Positions 34,343-43,666 of a DNA stretch of 64,000 bases are shown here, piece after piece; position 1 is the stretch's first letter; each line of letters opens with the position of its first letter. Under the pieces are notes generated by a model. It saw only the letters and a program-made list of their open reading frames with translations. It was not told the origin of the DNA and ran no database searches. The stretch covers positions 126,502 through 190,501 of the forward strand of contig NW_005179016.1 of assembly GCF_000350225.1 (NCBI RefSeq). Direction: 5' to 3'. Position numbers and translations under genes: made by a program. Origin of the DNA: Chondrus crispus (taxonomy: Eukaryota; Rhodophyta; Florideophyceae; Gigartinales; Gigartinaceae).

Positions 34343-36195
34343 ATGGTCAGCACTCCAGATCAGCGCCTCATCGTTGGAAACCTCGTTCACACCCGCGCTT
34401 GGCTTCTGACGTCTGACAGTAAGTGTCGTCGCATGTGTGGAGCACATTGGAAAGTCGCAAAGATTTCTGGTACCGTCCTCAGTGTCATCAAGCTCACAGT
34501 GAAGGGTCGAAAAGCCACAAACATTTCAGTCAAATGGAAGCAGGCCCACAAGATCAAGATTACCTCGATCCGTCTTGCAACCATCAAAGCAGTAGAGGCT
34601 CCCTCTGAAAAGGTCGAAGAAATTTCTGAAATTGAAGAAGAAGGTGCGGAGATCTCCGGTGATATAGCTGCAGGAAGCTCACTAGATATTCCCTGGGAGG
34701 CCGTGACTGGCTTTACTGGGGCCAACATGCGACCGTCAAGATGAGCACAAGTGCTCTCTCTGCTGGCCCAGTAATCCTCATTAGTGAGCGCGAGTGGATA
34801 CGGGAGGAAGTCACGATGCAAATGAATGGATATATTTGCAGGGGACCCTGGAAAGTGATTGGCCCAGTCAATGAAATCGCATCTGAGGGTCACTCTCCGA
34901 GTCACATGACACCACATGATTGCATCATGTGGATGTTTCCTCAGGGTCATTTATCTGAGATGGTTTATTCGACCAATGACAAGCTTCAGCAGCGCGATCT
35001 GCACATTACCTCGAAGGGTGAAGTGCTCATATTCTTTGGAGTTCTCGTGCTAATGACAAGATGTGAGTTCCGTAATCGTCGCAGTTTGTGGAGCAGGAAA
35101 GTACTAAGCAAGTGCCTTCCTCCACCTTCATTCGGAGTGGCAATGTCACGTAAGAGATTTGAAGAGCTTCGTCAGAATATATCATTTACTGGATATGCTA
35201 CTGATGTAAGCAATATGGATGACAGATGGGGTCTCGTGAAAGGATTTGATGATGCAGTCAATGATCATCGTGCTACTTTCTGTAGCATATCCCCCTCCCT
35301 GAATTAGATTTAGATTAGATTTATAACTGTAGAGCACGAGCTCTACAGTATCTCAGTGCGCGTGCACACGTCTACCCCACGTGTACGGGGGCGCGCACAC
35401 ACACGTGTACGACACGTGTGCTGCCAGCCCCGACGGCTGACAGCACTACAGTGCAGACCGACCTGCACTGCTGTAATGTTATGATAGGTGACTCTGTATA
35501 TTAAATATGAGCGGACCGCCGGCGGTGGAGGAGGACAAGCACGGACTTGTCAAAGATCCTCCACCTTGGTCCGCCCGCTTACTCTCACGTACTTCCGTCC
35601 GTTTTATCTAGGAGTAGCACCGTGCGCTGGCTGAGGACGCGCGCAGCACGCCCACGAGCCGGCTCCGCCTCCGCCCGTCGGTACTGGATCGTCACCAAGT
35701 ACCGCTCCGGGGCGTCGAGGCGTAGAACCGCTCGCTCGTGCTGGCGTCCTCCCCGATCCCGCTCTACCACCGCTACCTCGATCCCGTGCTCGGTACCGTG
35801 GGTGGGCCGTGCTTCTATCTTCCCGCCGATCGGGGTCTTTCCGAACTGCCAGTACTCACCCCCCTCGTCGTTCGGGGTGATTATACTACACTTTCGTGAA
35901 ATCATCTGAACGCATTTGCGTCGATGAAAGCATATTGAGGTGGTATGGACTCGGTGGAAGCTGGATTGGTGATGGACTTCCACACTACGCGGCCCTGGAT
36001 AGAAAGCCTGAGAGTTGTTGCGAGCTCAAAACTGCATCATGTGGAAAGAATGGAATCATAATCAGAATTGAGATTACAATGTCTGCAGATGATACTTGTA
36101 GCAAAGAATACGAGAGTGACTATTGTCACGGCGCAGCAGTCCTCCTCCGCCTTTTTGAACCCTGGTTTCATACGAACAGAAGCGTATGTACTCAC
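34343..36195 (+). pseudogene. piggyBac-like transposase, copy 1, interrupted
   Basis: 34,343-34,744 encodes an N-terminal module of about 130 residues with a beta-rich part (GTVLSVIKLTV...VKWKQAHKIKITSIRL) and an acidic tail. 34,741-35,280 continues with the piggyBac DDE-type region (KGEVLIFFGVLVLMTRCEF, SRKRFEELRQNISF). The frame changes at an ATGA overlap near 34,741. A D-family solo LTR then interrupts it. 35,891-36,190 resumes with ICVDESILRWYG, which holds the first catalytic Asp, then GLPHYAALDRKPE and SCGKNGIIIRIEI. Sequence ends where element D begins, so the second and third catalytic Asp regions are missing. Homologous to 52,507-54,400. It is inactive; intron content is unknown. Confidence 0.82.
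35276..35895 (+). mobile_element. D-family solo LTR inside piggyBac-like copy 1
   Basis: 610 bp (35,281-35,890), from TGTAGCATATCC to ATTATACTACA, flanked by the perfect duplication CTTTC (35,276-35,280, 35,891-35,895). It contains three hairpins also present in the D and E LTRs (35,327-35,348; 35,421-35,443; 35,449-35,470) and CACGTG boxes at about 35,375-35,420. It has no internal element sequence. Confidence 0.92.
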
Positions 36196-37768
36196 CGCCG
36201 TCTTTCTTCGGTACGAGCACCACGGGGGACGCCCACTCGGTGCTCGCAGGTTCGATTACCCCTGCGTTCAACATTTTGTTGACTTCCTTGGCGACCATCT
36301 CACGCATAGCCGGCCCCTTTCGGTAGGGCATTGAACGTATCGGCTTCGTACCCGGTTCGAGGGGAATGCGGTGTTCGGTCGCTCGGATCGTTCCGAGCGC
36401 CCCGCTCCACAGACTCGAGTGCTTACGGAGCATCTCGAGCACGTGGCCCCGGAACTTGTCATCATCGATGTATGACAAGTCGATTTCTTTTTCCCAATCC
36501 TCCGGCGGATTTTCGGGATCCTTTTCAAAGGCGGGTGCAGTGCCCCCTTCCGGCGGCGGGCACTTCGCCGGTCGGCCGTCCGTACCGGCTCCTCTCTTGT
36601 CAACGGTTGGCCCCTGGGCGGAGCCTGGTCGACCAGCTCCTGCCGTTCCGACTTGATCGGTCAAGTCGGTGAGGTGTAGCGCGTGCGCGATCCCCTCGGC
36701 GATGCGACGTTCGGGCGTCAATATCGCGAGGGGGTTGCGCTTCGCGTATCCCACGACGGTGTGCTTCGGAAGCCGCCTTTCCTGTCGCGAAAAGTTCGCG
36801 ACGATGACGTCGAAGGTCTGGTTCGGCAGGACCTCGACGACGCCGTTCGTCAGCCTCACTCCATGTCGGTGTTGGAGTGACGGCTTCGGCTCTATAAACA
36901 CGAGTCCCCTCCCCGTCGTCGTAACGCGCACACGGGCCTGCGACCTCGCGGGAATGGTAACCCAGCGGGCGATTCGGATCGCCTGCGGGGCTTCGTCGCG
37001 TGCGTCAGCCCGGCTTGTCTGACGTCCGTGCCGCCTGGTTGGGGGAGTCGGCTCCCCCTTCCCGTCGACGATGGCAACGGAGCCACCTTGGCGGAGCTCC
37101 AACCGTTGAGCTTCGATGTCGATACTTCGTACGTGTGTATCGATGAAGGCCGTACCAAGGAGGACCGGCACGGCGAGCTGGTCCGCCACGACGAACGGAA
37201 TTCGGAACGTCGTGTTCCTCAACCGCACGGCCAGGCGTACGACGGCCGAGAGCTTAAGCGGGTCGCTATTCGCGCCTGCCAATCGGGGCAGTGGCGCGTC
37301 GCGGATGACGTACCGCGACCAATCGGGAGGAAGGTCCGCCTTCCTCACCAGATTGTACCCCGAGCACGTATCAACGGCGATCGTGCGGGGCTTGAAGGCA
37401 TTTCCCTCCGTGGCTATCGAGCCGAGGACGTTGTAAATCTTCGACGTCATAAGGCAAATGACGCCGTCGACCACCTTCGGCGTGCCCGGCTCGGCGAGAT
37501 CGTTCCGCCTGGGCCGCCGGCGCCGGTTCCGAATTCTCTTTCGCGTCCTTCGGCCTTGGTCGCGGGGCGCCCTTCGGTCGGCCGCGTCCCCGCGACAAGT
37601 CGCGTTCGTACGCGGCTTGAATTCTTCTGGCGGCCCCGGGTCCCCCTGGGTCGGGCCGCTGGCGCGTTCGATGCGCTTCTTGTTAGGCACTTGGCTCACA
37701 GTTTCCACAGTGCCTTCCTCCGTGTGCGCCGGGCTCACGGTTGCCTCAGCGTCTTCTTCCTTTCGCAC
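36196..37768 (-). pseudogene. pol: Element D pol, N-terminal part
   Basis: The open stretch encodes a basic linker (NRRRRPRRNDLAE), the retropepsin region (IAVDTCSGYNLVRKADLP, then PVLLGTAFIDTHV), a linker with HRHGVRLTNG and the start of RT (RATEHRI, WASPVVLVPKKDG). It shares most residues with element E at 62,070-63,400. It is truncated at the element D/piggyBac junction. The active-site block DTCSG is the same in E and differs from the DTGAG/DSGAG of A, B and C, so it is a family trait. Confidence 0.88.
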
Positions 37769-37914
37769 CGAGCTTACGGGTGTCTCGGTGCGCCTGTGCG
37801 GGGTTGAGGGGAATAATATCGGTAAACATTCCCCTCCCCCGCCGGGGACAAATAGGGGCGGGTCAAGGTTGGTGTGACAAGACGGTTCACGCGACCGCGC
37901 GAACGTAACCGTCT
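37769..37914 (-). other. Element D gag-pol junction
   Basis: About 150 bp between the gag stop and the pol-coding ATG, with gag and pol in different frames. In element E the equivalent pol frame is open well into the gag end, which points to recoding rather than a separate start. Confidence 0.4.
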
Positions 37915-40473
37915 TTACGGGTTTTTCGAACTACCCGAGCTGTCAGTGCTATTCGCCTGGCTATCGTTAGCTAGCGCGTTGACGGGCCCCTGGCCGCGCG
38001 GGTGGGGACGGTTTCCCCACCGCGACTGGGCATCTTCCACGAAGTAATCGGATACTTCGGGGCCTTGCATTGCAACGTCCGGCCGTTGCAATATTCGGGG
38101 GGCAGAGGGAACGGTCTCTCCTCCGCCTCCTTCCGTGGGCTGGGGGTACGTTTGCCCAGCCCAATCTTGGAGGTACATGATGGCGTTCTGTACCTCTTGG
38201 GGCAACGGGGGTCGGCCCCGGTCGCCTCGCCCATCTCGACGGGGATATCGCGTATCCATCCGACGAGAGTCACGTCGATCCCTTTGATCGGTCCCCGGGT
38301 AGTACCCGCCTTCACGAGGGGCAAAACGGACGCCCCCACCCGATCGGCTCGGGTCACCTCGACGCGGGCCTCGGTCTGCCCGCGTAGACTGCTGGATGAG
38401 ATTGCGCACTCCGGGGCGCGTCTCCATCTGATAGCGGTAGTTCCTGTACGCCGTGAACTGACGTTGTTCAGGCGACAGGAACGGGCACGCGTACATGGCG
38501 TGGCCGTACGTCCGGCACAGCCAACAAATGTACGCGCTGCCATCGGTCGACGCGAAAGTCGCCGCGTGGCGTGCCTCCTCATCGGTGGGTCGAGGCACGT
38601 TAGACAGCCCGCGGTCTCCTTCTCGACGGGAGATATCCAGCTCGGCCATGTTGTGGTTCGGACCACCCGTGGCCCTCGGCGTGTGTGCGAACGCCGTTGC
38701 GAAGCTTCCGGTCGAACCGGTGGAAGCTGGCGTAGGGGGTCGGCCTCCTGCCCGGTCGAAGCCTTGCGTGATGAGGACAGGGTCGGCCTGCCACTCATCT
38801 TCTCCAATGTGGAGGGCGGTCGCCGGCGAACTCGTTCCGTGCGACCTTGGAGTTCGGACTCCCTTCGCTGCCGGCTTCGGGTCCGGCAGCGGCAAACCGC
38901 GACGAGCGCGGTAGGTTGTACCCTCGGCCGTTGCGATACGGCGAATCGTTGAGAGTTCGGTCTTCTGTTGTCCGGGCAACCTTTGCATCGTCTCTGCCAC
39001 TGCGGCCCGGGTCGCAGTGGACAGCCCGCGCACGAAGTAGTGCGCGAGAGCTTGTTCTGAGAACACGGCCGTGCATCGGAACGCGGCGGATTCCAGCCGG
39101 TCTGCGAACGTGTTCTCGGTTTCATGAGGAAGCTGTCGCGCCGACGCGACAGCATCAAACGCTTCCCCCAACACGTCGTCGGTTAGGTATCGTTTGATAA
39201 ATTGGTTGACGAGACCAGGCCAGCTCGTGTCGTCGTGGAGCTGGCCGGCGCGGAGGCCGCGCATGGTGTAACTCGTATACAACCGCTCCGCGTCCCGGTC
39301 GAGGAAGTGAGAAAAGACACGGATTGCCACACCTTCGGTCAGGTGCTGGGCATTGAAGGTTATCCGGATATCCTTCAGAAACGGGAGCAACTGGATCGCG
39401 TCAGTACCGTCGAAGCTCTTCATCGTGGGACGGAGCCCACGGCAGCGTTGGACGTACTTCGCGATCCGTCCCGCGTCACCCGAGGTAACGAGCCTCGAGG
39501 TGTTGTCCAACCGACACATGCGGTAGTTCGCGACGGCGCTGAACTCCTGTATCATGGTGTGGACGGGCTCGAGCTCGGGTTCGGCGGGGCCCAACGTTCC
39601 GAACGGCGTGACGGGCAACGTTCGGACGTCGACGGGGCCGGGATGTGCGGTAAGATCCGCTGGCTGGTAGCCGCCCCAGCGAGGATCGAAGGGGAGAATC
39701 GGTTCCCCTGATCCGCGGGCGACTCCTCCACGGCCACGGTCGGGTTCGTCCGGTACCCGTCGGGACTGCGGCATGCTTCCGGATGCATACGGCAGGGCTT
39801 GAGTCTCGGACGCGAAGTTCGCGTCCGCCGTCGGCTTGATGTCCTCCGCCCTCCGACTGGTGACGGCTCCAGTCGGGGGCCACTCCTGCGCTCCGGATGC
39901 GCCCGGAGGAACAGTGGCACCGGGCCCACTCGAGGGGGCTTCGGGCGGCCTCTCGGCCGAGGTCTGTTCCATCTCACGGGCATGGCGGCGCGTTGAGTTG
40001 AGCTCCGCCGCCATGTGCGCGAACGCTCCCATCTGTTCGGCTGATGGGAAGGGTTGCGGGTCGCGTCGGACCCCGGAGTTTGCACTCGCGGGTCGACCCG
40101 CAACGTCCATGGCGGGGGAATCGATGCGCGCCTCTTCGACCAGTACCAAACGGGACTGTAGCTGGTCGACGAGAGCGCGCAGGTTCTCCAAGGACTGAGT
40201 TACGCGCTCAAACCTTCCTTCGCGGAGGGAGCGCAACTCATCCATACAGCGGGCGTAGACGCTGTCGGAGACGTCGATACGGAGGGATGTTCGGACATCT
40301 TCGATATACTCCGCGATGCGATCGTACATCGCGCGAGCGCGTCCTTCGGAGAAGTCGGGCGACGGTTCGCGGTCTCGGGGACCAGCGTCGCCGTCGCCGA
40401 CTCGGACGCGGAGCGCGGCCTCTCGCACATCGGCGGGCTCCGAGCGAATCGAGGTGGGATATTCGCCACTCAT
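37915..40473 (-). CDS. gag: Element D gag polyprotein
   Basis: A single open frame of 852 codons, about 75 bp inside the primer-binding site. The N-terminal 130 residues are helical and coiled-coil-like (YDRIAEYIEDVRTSL, RFERVTQSLENLRALVDQL). A Pro/Ala/Ser-rich linker spans about 130-310. The capsid-like domain is about 330-530 (DAIQLLPFLKDIRITF, WPGLVNQFIKRYLTDD, ALAHYFVRGLS). A zinc knuckle near residue 645, CWLCRTYGHAMYAC, has the standard CX2CX4HX4C spacing. An Arg/Gly-rich tail follows that could bind nucleic acid. It forms the element's particle. The frame looks whole although the element is truncated. Its C-terminal end matches element E at 63,783-64,000. Confidence 0.92.
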   Translation of the reverse strand: MSGEYPTSIRSEPADVREAALRVRVGDGDAGPRDREPSPDFSEGRARAMYDRIAEYIEDVRTSLRIDVSDSVYARCMDELRSLREGRFERVTQSLENLRALVDQLQSRLVLVEEARIDSPAMDVAGRPASANSGVRRDPQPFPSAEQMGAFAHMAAELNSTRRHAREMEQTSAERPPEAPSSGPGATVPPGASGAQEWPPTGAVTSRRAEDIKPTADANFASETQALPYASGSMPQSRRVPDEPDRGRGGVARGSGEPILPFDPRWGGYQPADLTAHPGPVDVRTLPVTPFGTLGPAEPELEPVHTMIQEFSAVANYRMCRLDNTSRLVTSGDAGRIAKYVQRCRGLRPTMKSFDGTDAIQLLPFLKDIRITFNAQHLTEGVAIRVFSHFLDRDAERLYTSYTMRGLRAGQLHDDTSWPGLVNQFIKRYLTDDVLGEAFDAVASARQLPHETENTFADRLESAAFRCTAVFSEQALAHYFVRGLSTATRAAVAETMQRLPGQQKTELSTIRRIATAEGTTYRARRGLPLPDPKPAAKGVRTPRSHGTSSPATALHIGEDEWQADPVLITQGFDRAGGRPPTPASTGSTGSFATAFAHTPRATGGPNHNMAELDISRREGDRGLSNVPRPTDEEARHAATFASTDGSAYICWLCRTYGHAMYACPFLSPEQRQFTAYRNYRYQMETRPGVRNLIQQSTRADRGPRRGDPSRSGGGVRFAPREGGYYPGTDQRDRRDSRRMDTRYPRRDGRGDRGRPPLPQEVQNAIMYLQDWAGQTYPQPTEGGGGETVPSAPRILQRPDVAMQGPEVSDYFVEDAQSRWGNRPHPRGQGPVNALANDSQANSTDSSGSSKNP

Positions 40474-40531
40474 CTCGACGCGTACGGACGCGGAGGTAAA
40501 CGATAGTCTTCTCGGTTCGATCGTGAGAGTC

Positions 40532-40549
40532 TTCTAGGTCGGGAGACCA
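40532..40549 (-). other. Element D primer-binding site
   Basis: One base inside the LTR end, the minus strand reads TGGTCTCCCGACCTAGAA. This is identical to the element B site and fits a tRNA-Tyr-like primer. Confidence 0.85.
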
Positions 40550-40550
40550 C

Positions 40551-41143
40551 TGTAGTATAATCACCCCCAACGACGAGGGGGGTGAGTACTGACAGTTCGG
40601 AAAGACCCCGATCGGCGGGAAGACAGAAGCACGGCCCACCCACGGTACCGAGCACGGGCTCGAGGTAGCGGTGGTAGAGCGGGATCGGTGAGGACGCGCG
40701 CACGCGCGAGCGGTTCTACGCCTCGACGCCCCGGAGCGATACTGGGTGACGATCCAGTACCGACGGGCGGAGGTGGAGCCGGCTCGTGGGCGTGCTACGC
40801 GCGTCCTCAACCCGCGCGCGGTGCTACTCCTAGGTAAAACGGACGGAAGTACCTAAAAGTAAGCGGGCGGACCAAGGTGGAGGATCCTTGACAAGTCCGT
40901 GCTTGTCGTCCTCCACCGCCGGCGGTCCGCTCATATTTAATGTACATTGTAGTCTATCATAACTCTACAGTAGTGCCGGTCTACCGACACTGTAACGCTG
41001 TCAGCCGGCGGGGCTGACAGTCCACGTGTAGTACGCGTCCCGTACACGCGGACGACACGTGTGTGCGCGCATGGCTGTAAGGCTCGTTGCCTTACTGTCC
41101 CTGATCCAATTCTAATCTAATTTCCGTTTGGGGTTATACCACA
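40551..41143 (-). repeat. Element D 5' LTR
   Basis: 593 bp; on the minus strand it runs from TGTGGTATAACCCC to GATTATACTACA. It shares hairpins at 40,972-40,991, 40,998-41,020 and 41,077-41,095 with the other D/E LTRs. An AAATATG stretch near 40,933 could be the TATA region. Confidence 0.9.
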
Positions 41144-41617
41144 TACAGCCGAACTTCAGGCGCTAGACATCAACTTGCGAACTGAACTAAATCAACCCGC
41201 AGAGGAGCGCCAACGCACAAAGGAAGATATTCTCAACGCCCAAAAACGAGCTGCTCGCACGGAGGGGAAAATTGATGAATTGCAACAGCAATTGACCGAA
41301 AAAGAAGTTGGGCATAACAAGATTGTGGAACAAGGGAGCACATGCATCGATGCGCTCGGCAAAGAGCACAGATCCGCGTTGTAGGCTGCCAGAGGCAAAG
41401 CTTTTCTTTTGCAAGAGACTCTGGAGAAAGCTCACCTTGGACACAAAAGTACCATCGCGGAGAAACACCGACTTCAGATTCAGTGTAAAAAAGTTGAGTC
41501 TGAACTAGATGGAATGCGACGGGAAATTGAAGCGACGGATCCCCTAAGGTCGAAAATAATTTTCGGAACCCTAAATGAATACACACTGTGGAATTGTATT
41601 CGAGCCTTGTGGAGTTG
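41144..41617 (+). pseudogene. Coiled-coil coding fragment cut by the D LTR
   Basis: Starting at the LTR edge, one frame is open (AELQALDINLRTELNQPAEE...), rich in Glu, Lys, Gln and Leu with heptad-like spacing (KIDELQQQLTEKEVGHNKI; KVESELDGMRREIEA). One stop lies in frame near 41,382 and the same frame then continues to 41,617. There is no start codon, so the upstream part was lost to the element D junction. It could be a host structural gene or part of a transposon protein. I do not recognise it. Confidence 0.5.
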
Positions 41618-41984
41618 ATCCGGTCCCGGAACAGGCCCCACGATTCCATTCCACATTATTCCCAAACGTCTGTCTCGTTTCTTATCACCTCACCAACTCG
41701 AGTATATGGGGTAACTTCCAAGCCCTCCAATCCACGTGGAATCAGAAGCCTATCCGCCTAACCAGAATGCAAGCGCAGCGCCAGCTTCCCCTCACCCGCT
41801 ATCGGTCCTTCGGCACAAGGCCCTGCGTCAAGCCCCTTTTGATACCTATCTCTGATCAATCCATCCTCATGCTTTCCACCGTCCTTTAACACAAATTTAC
41901 GCCATGCGCAGTCAAGCCCGCTTGTGCGTTGTGGTCAATAACCCCCGTTACGTACTCATTCTTGTGCTACCTACGACGCGACCA
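41618..41984. other. Gap without a supported gene
   Basis: I see no convincing gene here, only short ORFs without domains. It lies between the coiled-coil fragment and the 3' end of the minus-strand 376-codon gene. Confidence 0.3.
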
Positions 41985-43115
41985 TCAATACTCGTTGCGT
42001 CGCCTTACATTGACACGAGCGGGGCGCGCACCACTTCTACTACCATGCCGGCTACGGGCAACGATGGCTCTTCCCTTACGTCTCTGGCGGTTCGTTGTTC
42101 TCGGTGCAGTACCATCTCCGAATGTTTGAATCAACTGGACTCCTCGTATCTGACCATTCTGCTGCATCGTGGCAATGACCTGTGCCCAGACTTCAGGTGA
42201 AATTGCGGAGGCCGCTTGCTGAGCTGGAGTCGGTTCCTGAAAGTTATGCGCGTAAACCTTACCAACGCTTACTGCTTTGGCGATCTGTGATGGAACTGGA
42301 AGAGTTGGTGAAGTTTCTATGTGAGCCCCCGTCGACACCCGAAATCCGCCATCGTCACCGACTTGATCGCCCATGCCGGACATTTGTGCGCCGGTCAATT
42401 TTCCTAATTGCACCGTTTCGTCTTCAGGCGACCTGTTTTCTCTCGACATGGTGCAATTAGCTCTCGGCGGTTCGGCGCTGATATGGTCGCTTTCGACGGC
42501 CTCGTAGACATCATCGGCTGGTATCGGAGATGGGGATTGGACCTCTGCATGTGGGCCCGTGGCTTCTTTCTCGTTACCTGTCACTGCTGAATCGGCGGCC
42601 CGTTTTGTGGACTTATGCTTCTGATCTGCAATCATATGCATCGCCCAGTCTGCAGCACCCTGGGCAAACACGATCAGCTCCGGCTTGGATCTGGCGTTAT
42701 TCATGATTTTCAGTGCTAAGTCTTTGCGCTCGCGACATATCTGACGCCACGTTTTCTTCAGCATTTCATTCGGCAGAATTGCTCCACTGATCACATCAAG
42801 GCTGTCCTTGGCAGCCTTGTTAATTACTCCGTCTTCCACATTGGGATTAAGTTCGCGAACACGGCGAGGATCACCCGCAGGCAAACCATTGTTTGCCTCC
42901 GCCGTCAAAATTCGAAACATGCTCGCCATGTTTGGGTCTCTGCCAAACCTTGCTTGGAGGTTGCTGGGTCTGTAAATTGGTTCTTTGACGTTTTGCGGTG
43001 CGATGATATCCACACGGCTCTTCACCTGTTTAACGTCTTGAGCAATTAATTCCAGCTTGGTGACAACAACATTCATCTTCGCAGTCATTGCTGCATGGAA
43101 CTCCCTCGAATTCAT
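41985..43115 (-). CDS. Unknown protein of 376 residues, divergent from the CACTA transposase
   Basis: Intact frame from ATG at 43,115. Residues 1-45 are helical (NVVVTKLELIAQDVKQVKSRV). Residues about 50-165 form a compact mixed domain (ARFGRDPNMASMFRILTAE, GDPRRVRELNPNVEDGVINKAAKD, WRQICRERKDLALKIM). An acidic, Pro/Ser-rich middle follows, then a Gln/Ala-rich helix, and the last 45 residues are strongly basic (RQRRKGRAIVARSRHGSRSGARP), suggesting nuclear or nucleic-acid binding. It lies head to head with the transposase at 43,667, 551 bp apart. CACTA elements often carry a second DNA-binding protein (TnpA-like); this could be that gene or a neighbouring host gene. Confidence 0.62.
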   Translation of the reverse strand: MNSREFHAAMTAKMNVVVTKLELIAQDVKQVKSRVDIIAPQNVKEPIYRPSNLQARFGRDPNMASMFRILTAEANNGLPAGDPRRVRELNPNVEDGVINKAAKDSLDVISGAILPNEMLKKTWRQICRERKDLALKIMNNARSKPELIVFAQGAADWAMHMIADQKHKSTKRAADSAVTGNEKEATGPHAEVQSPSPIPADDVYEAVESDHISAEPPRANCTMSRENRSPEDETVQLGKLTGAQMSGMGDQVGDDGGFRVSTGAHIETSPTLPVPSQIAKAVSVGKVYAHNFQEPTPAQQAASAISPEVWAQVIATMQQNGQIRGVQLIQTFGDGTAPRTTNRQRRKGRAIVARSRHGSRSGARPARVNVRRRNEY

Positions 43116-43666
43116 TGGTACTAGAGAATTTTGTTGATGATGAAATGGATGCGGTTGAAATATATGTTTTCGAACCTGATAGGGGGTGTGAGGGGGGGAG
43201 GGGAAATTTTTGAGGCATCAGTTGAAGTCTCGCCTTTCTTTCCATGATCTGCCGCACAGCTCCAGCTACAGTTGTAATTTTGCAAATGAACTTTTTGTAT
43301 TGTTTTGTCAATCCTCGAAACGAAAGCTAACTTTGTTTGTCTCCGAGGAACTTTTGCGTCACCACGGAGCTCCGAATGAGTCACATATATCACTCGAAAC
43401 AGCACAACAGGGTTTCCGACTCAAATTTGGGTATACCCATCTGGTTCGGTACGTTTCTCTTAACGTTTTGATAAGGGGCTTGAGTTGCTTGTCGTCGGAA
43501 TTTTTCTCCGGCATTATCGCCATGTCTAACCCAAGATTCGTGTGCCCACCTTGGTATCAATGTCACTGCACGCCTGCTAAGCCCGTAAGTCGCAGTACAA
43601 TGCTGCGGCATCGAAGGACAGCAAACGCAAAACGTCGAGAAGCTGGGAGAGGCCTACTATCCAAAA
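43116..43666. promoter_or_regulatory. Shared upstream region of two divergent genes
   Basis: It lies between opposed start codons at 43,115 and 43,667. It contains an A/G-rich patch near 43,183-43,210 and no domain-bearing ORF. By position it should contain both promoters. I see no certain TATA box. Confidence 0.4.

Larger units (their letters stand above)
36196..41143 (-). mobile_element. Element D: truncated Ty3/gypsy element
   Basis: Minus-strand element with 5' LTR (40,551-41,143), primer-binding site, a full gag and the first part of pol. It stops inside reverse transcriptase near 36,196, where piggyBac-like copy 1 sequence begins. The rest of pol and the 3' LTR are gone. Gag-pol is close to element E. 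The two flanks do not match each other: piggyBac on the left, a coiled-coil fragment on the right. No target duplication can be assigned, and a deletion or rearrangement is likely. Confidence 0.85.

Noticed and set aside
37971-39158. 395-codon minus-strand ORF in another frame of element D gag
   Set aside because: The overlapping 852-codon frame has the capsid-like domain and zinc knuckle. This one is Arg/Ser-rich noise of GC-rich DNA.
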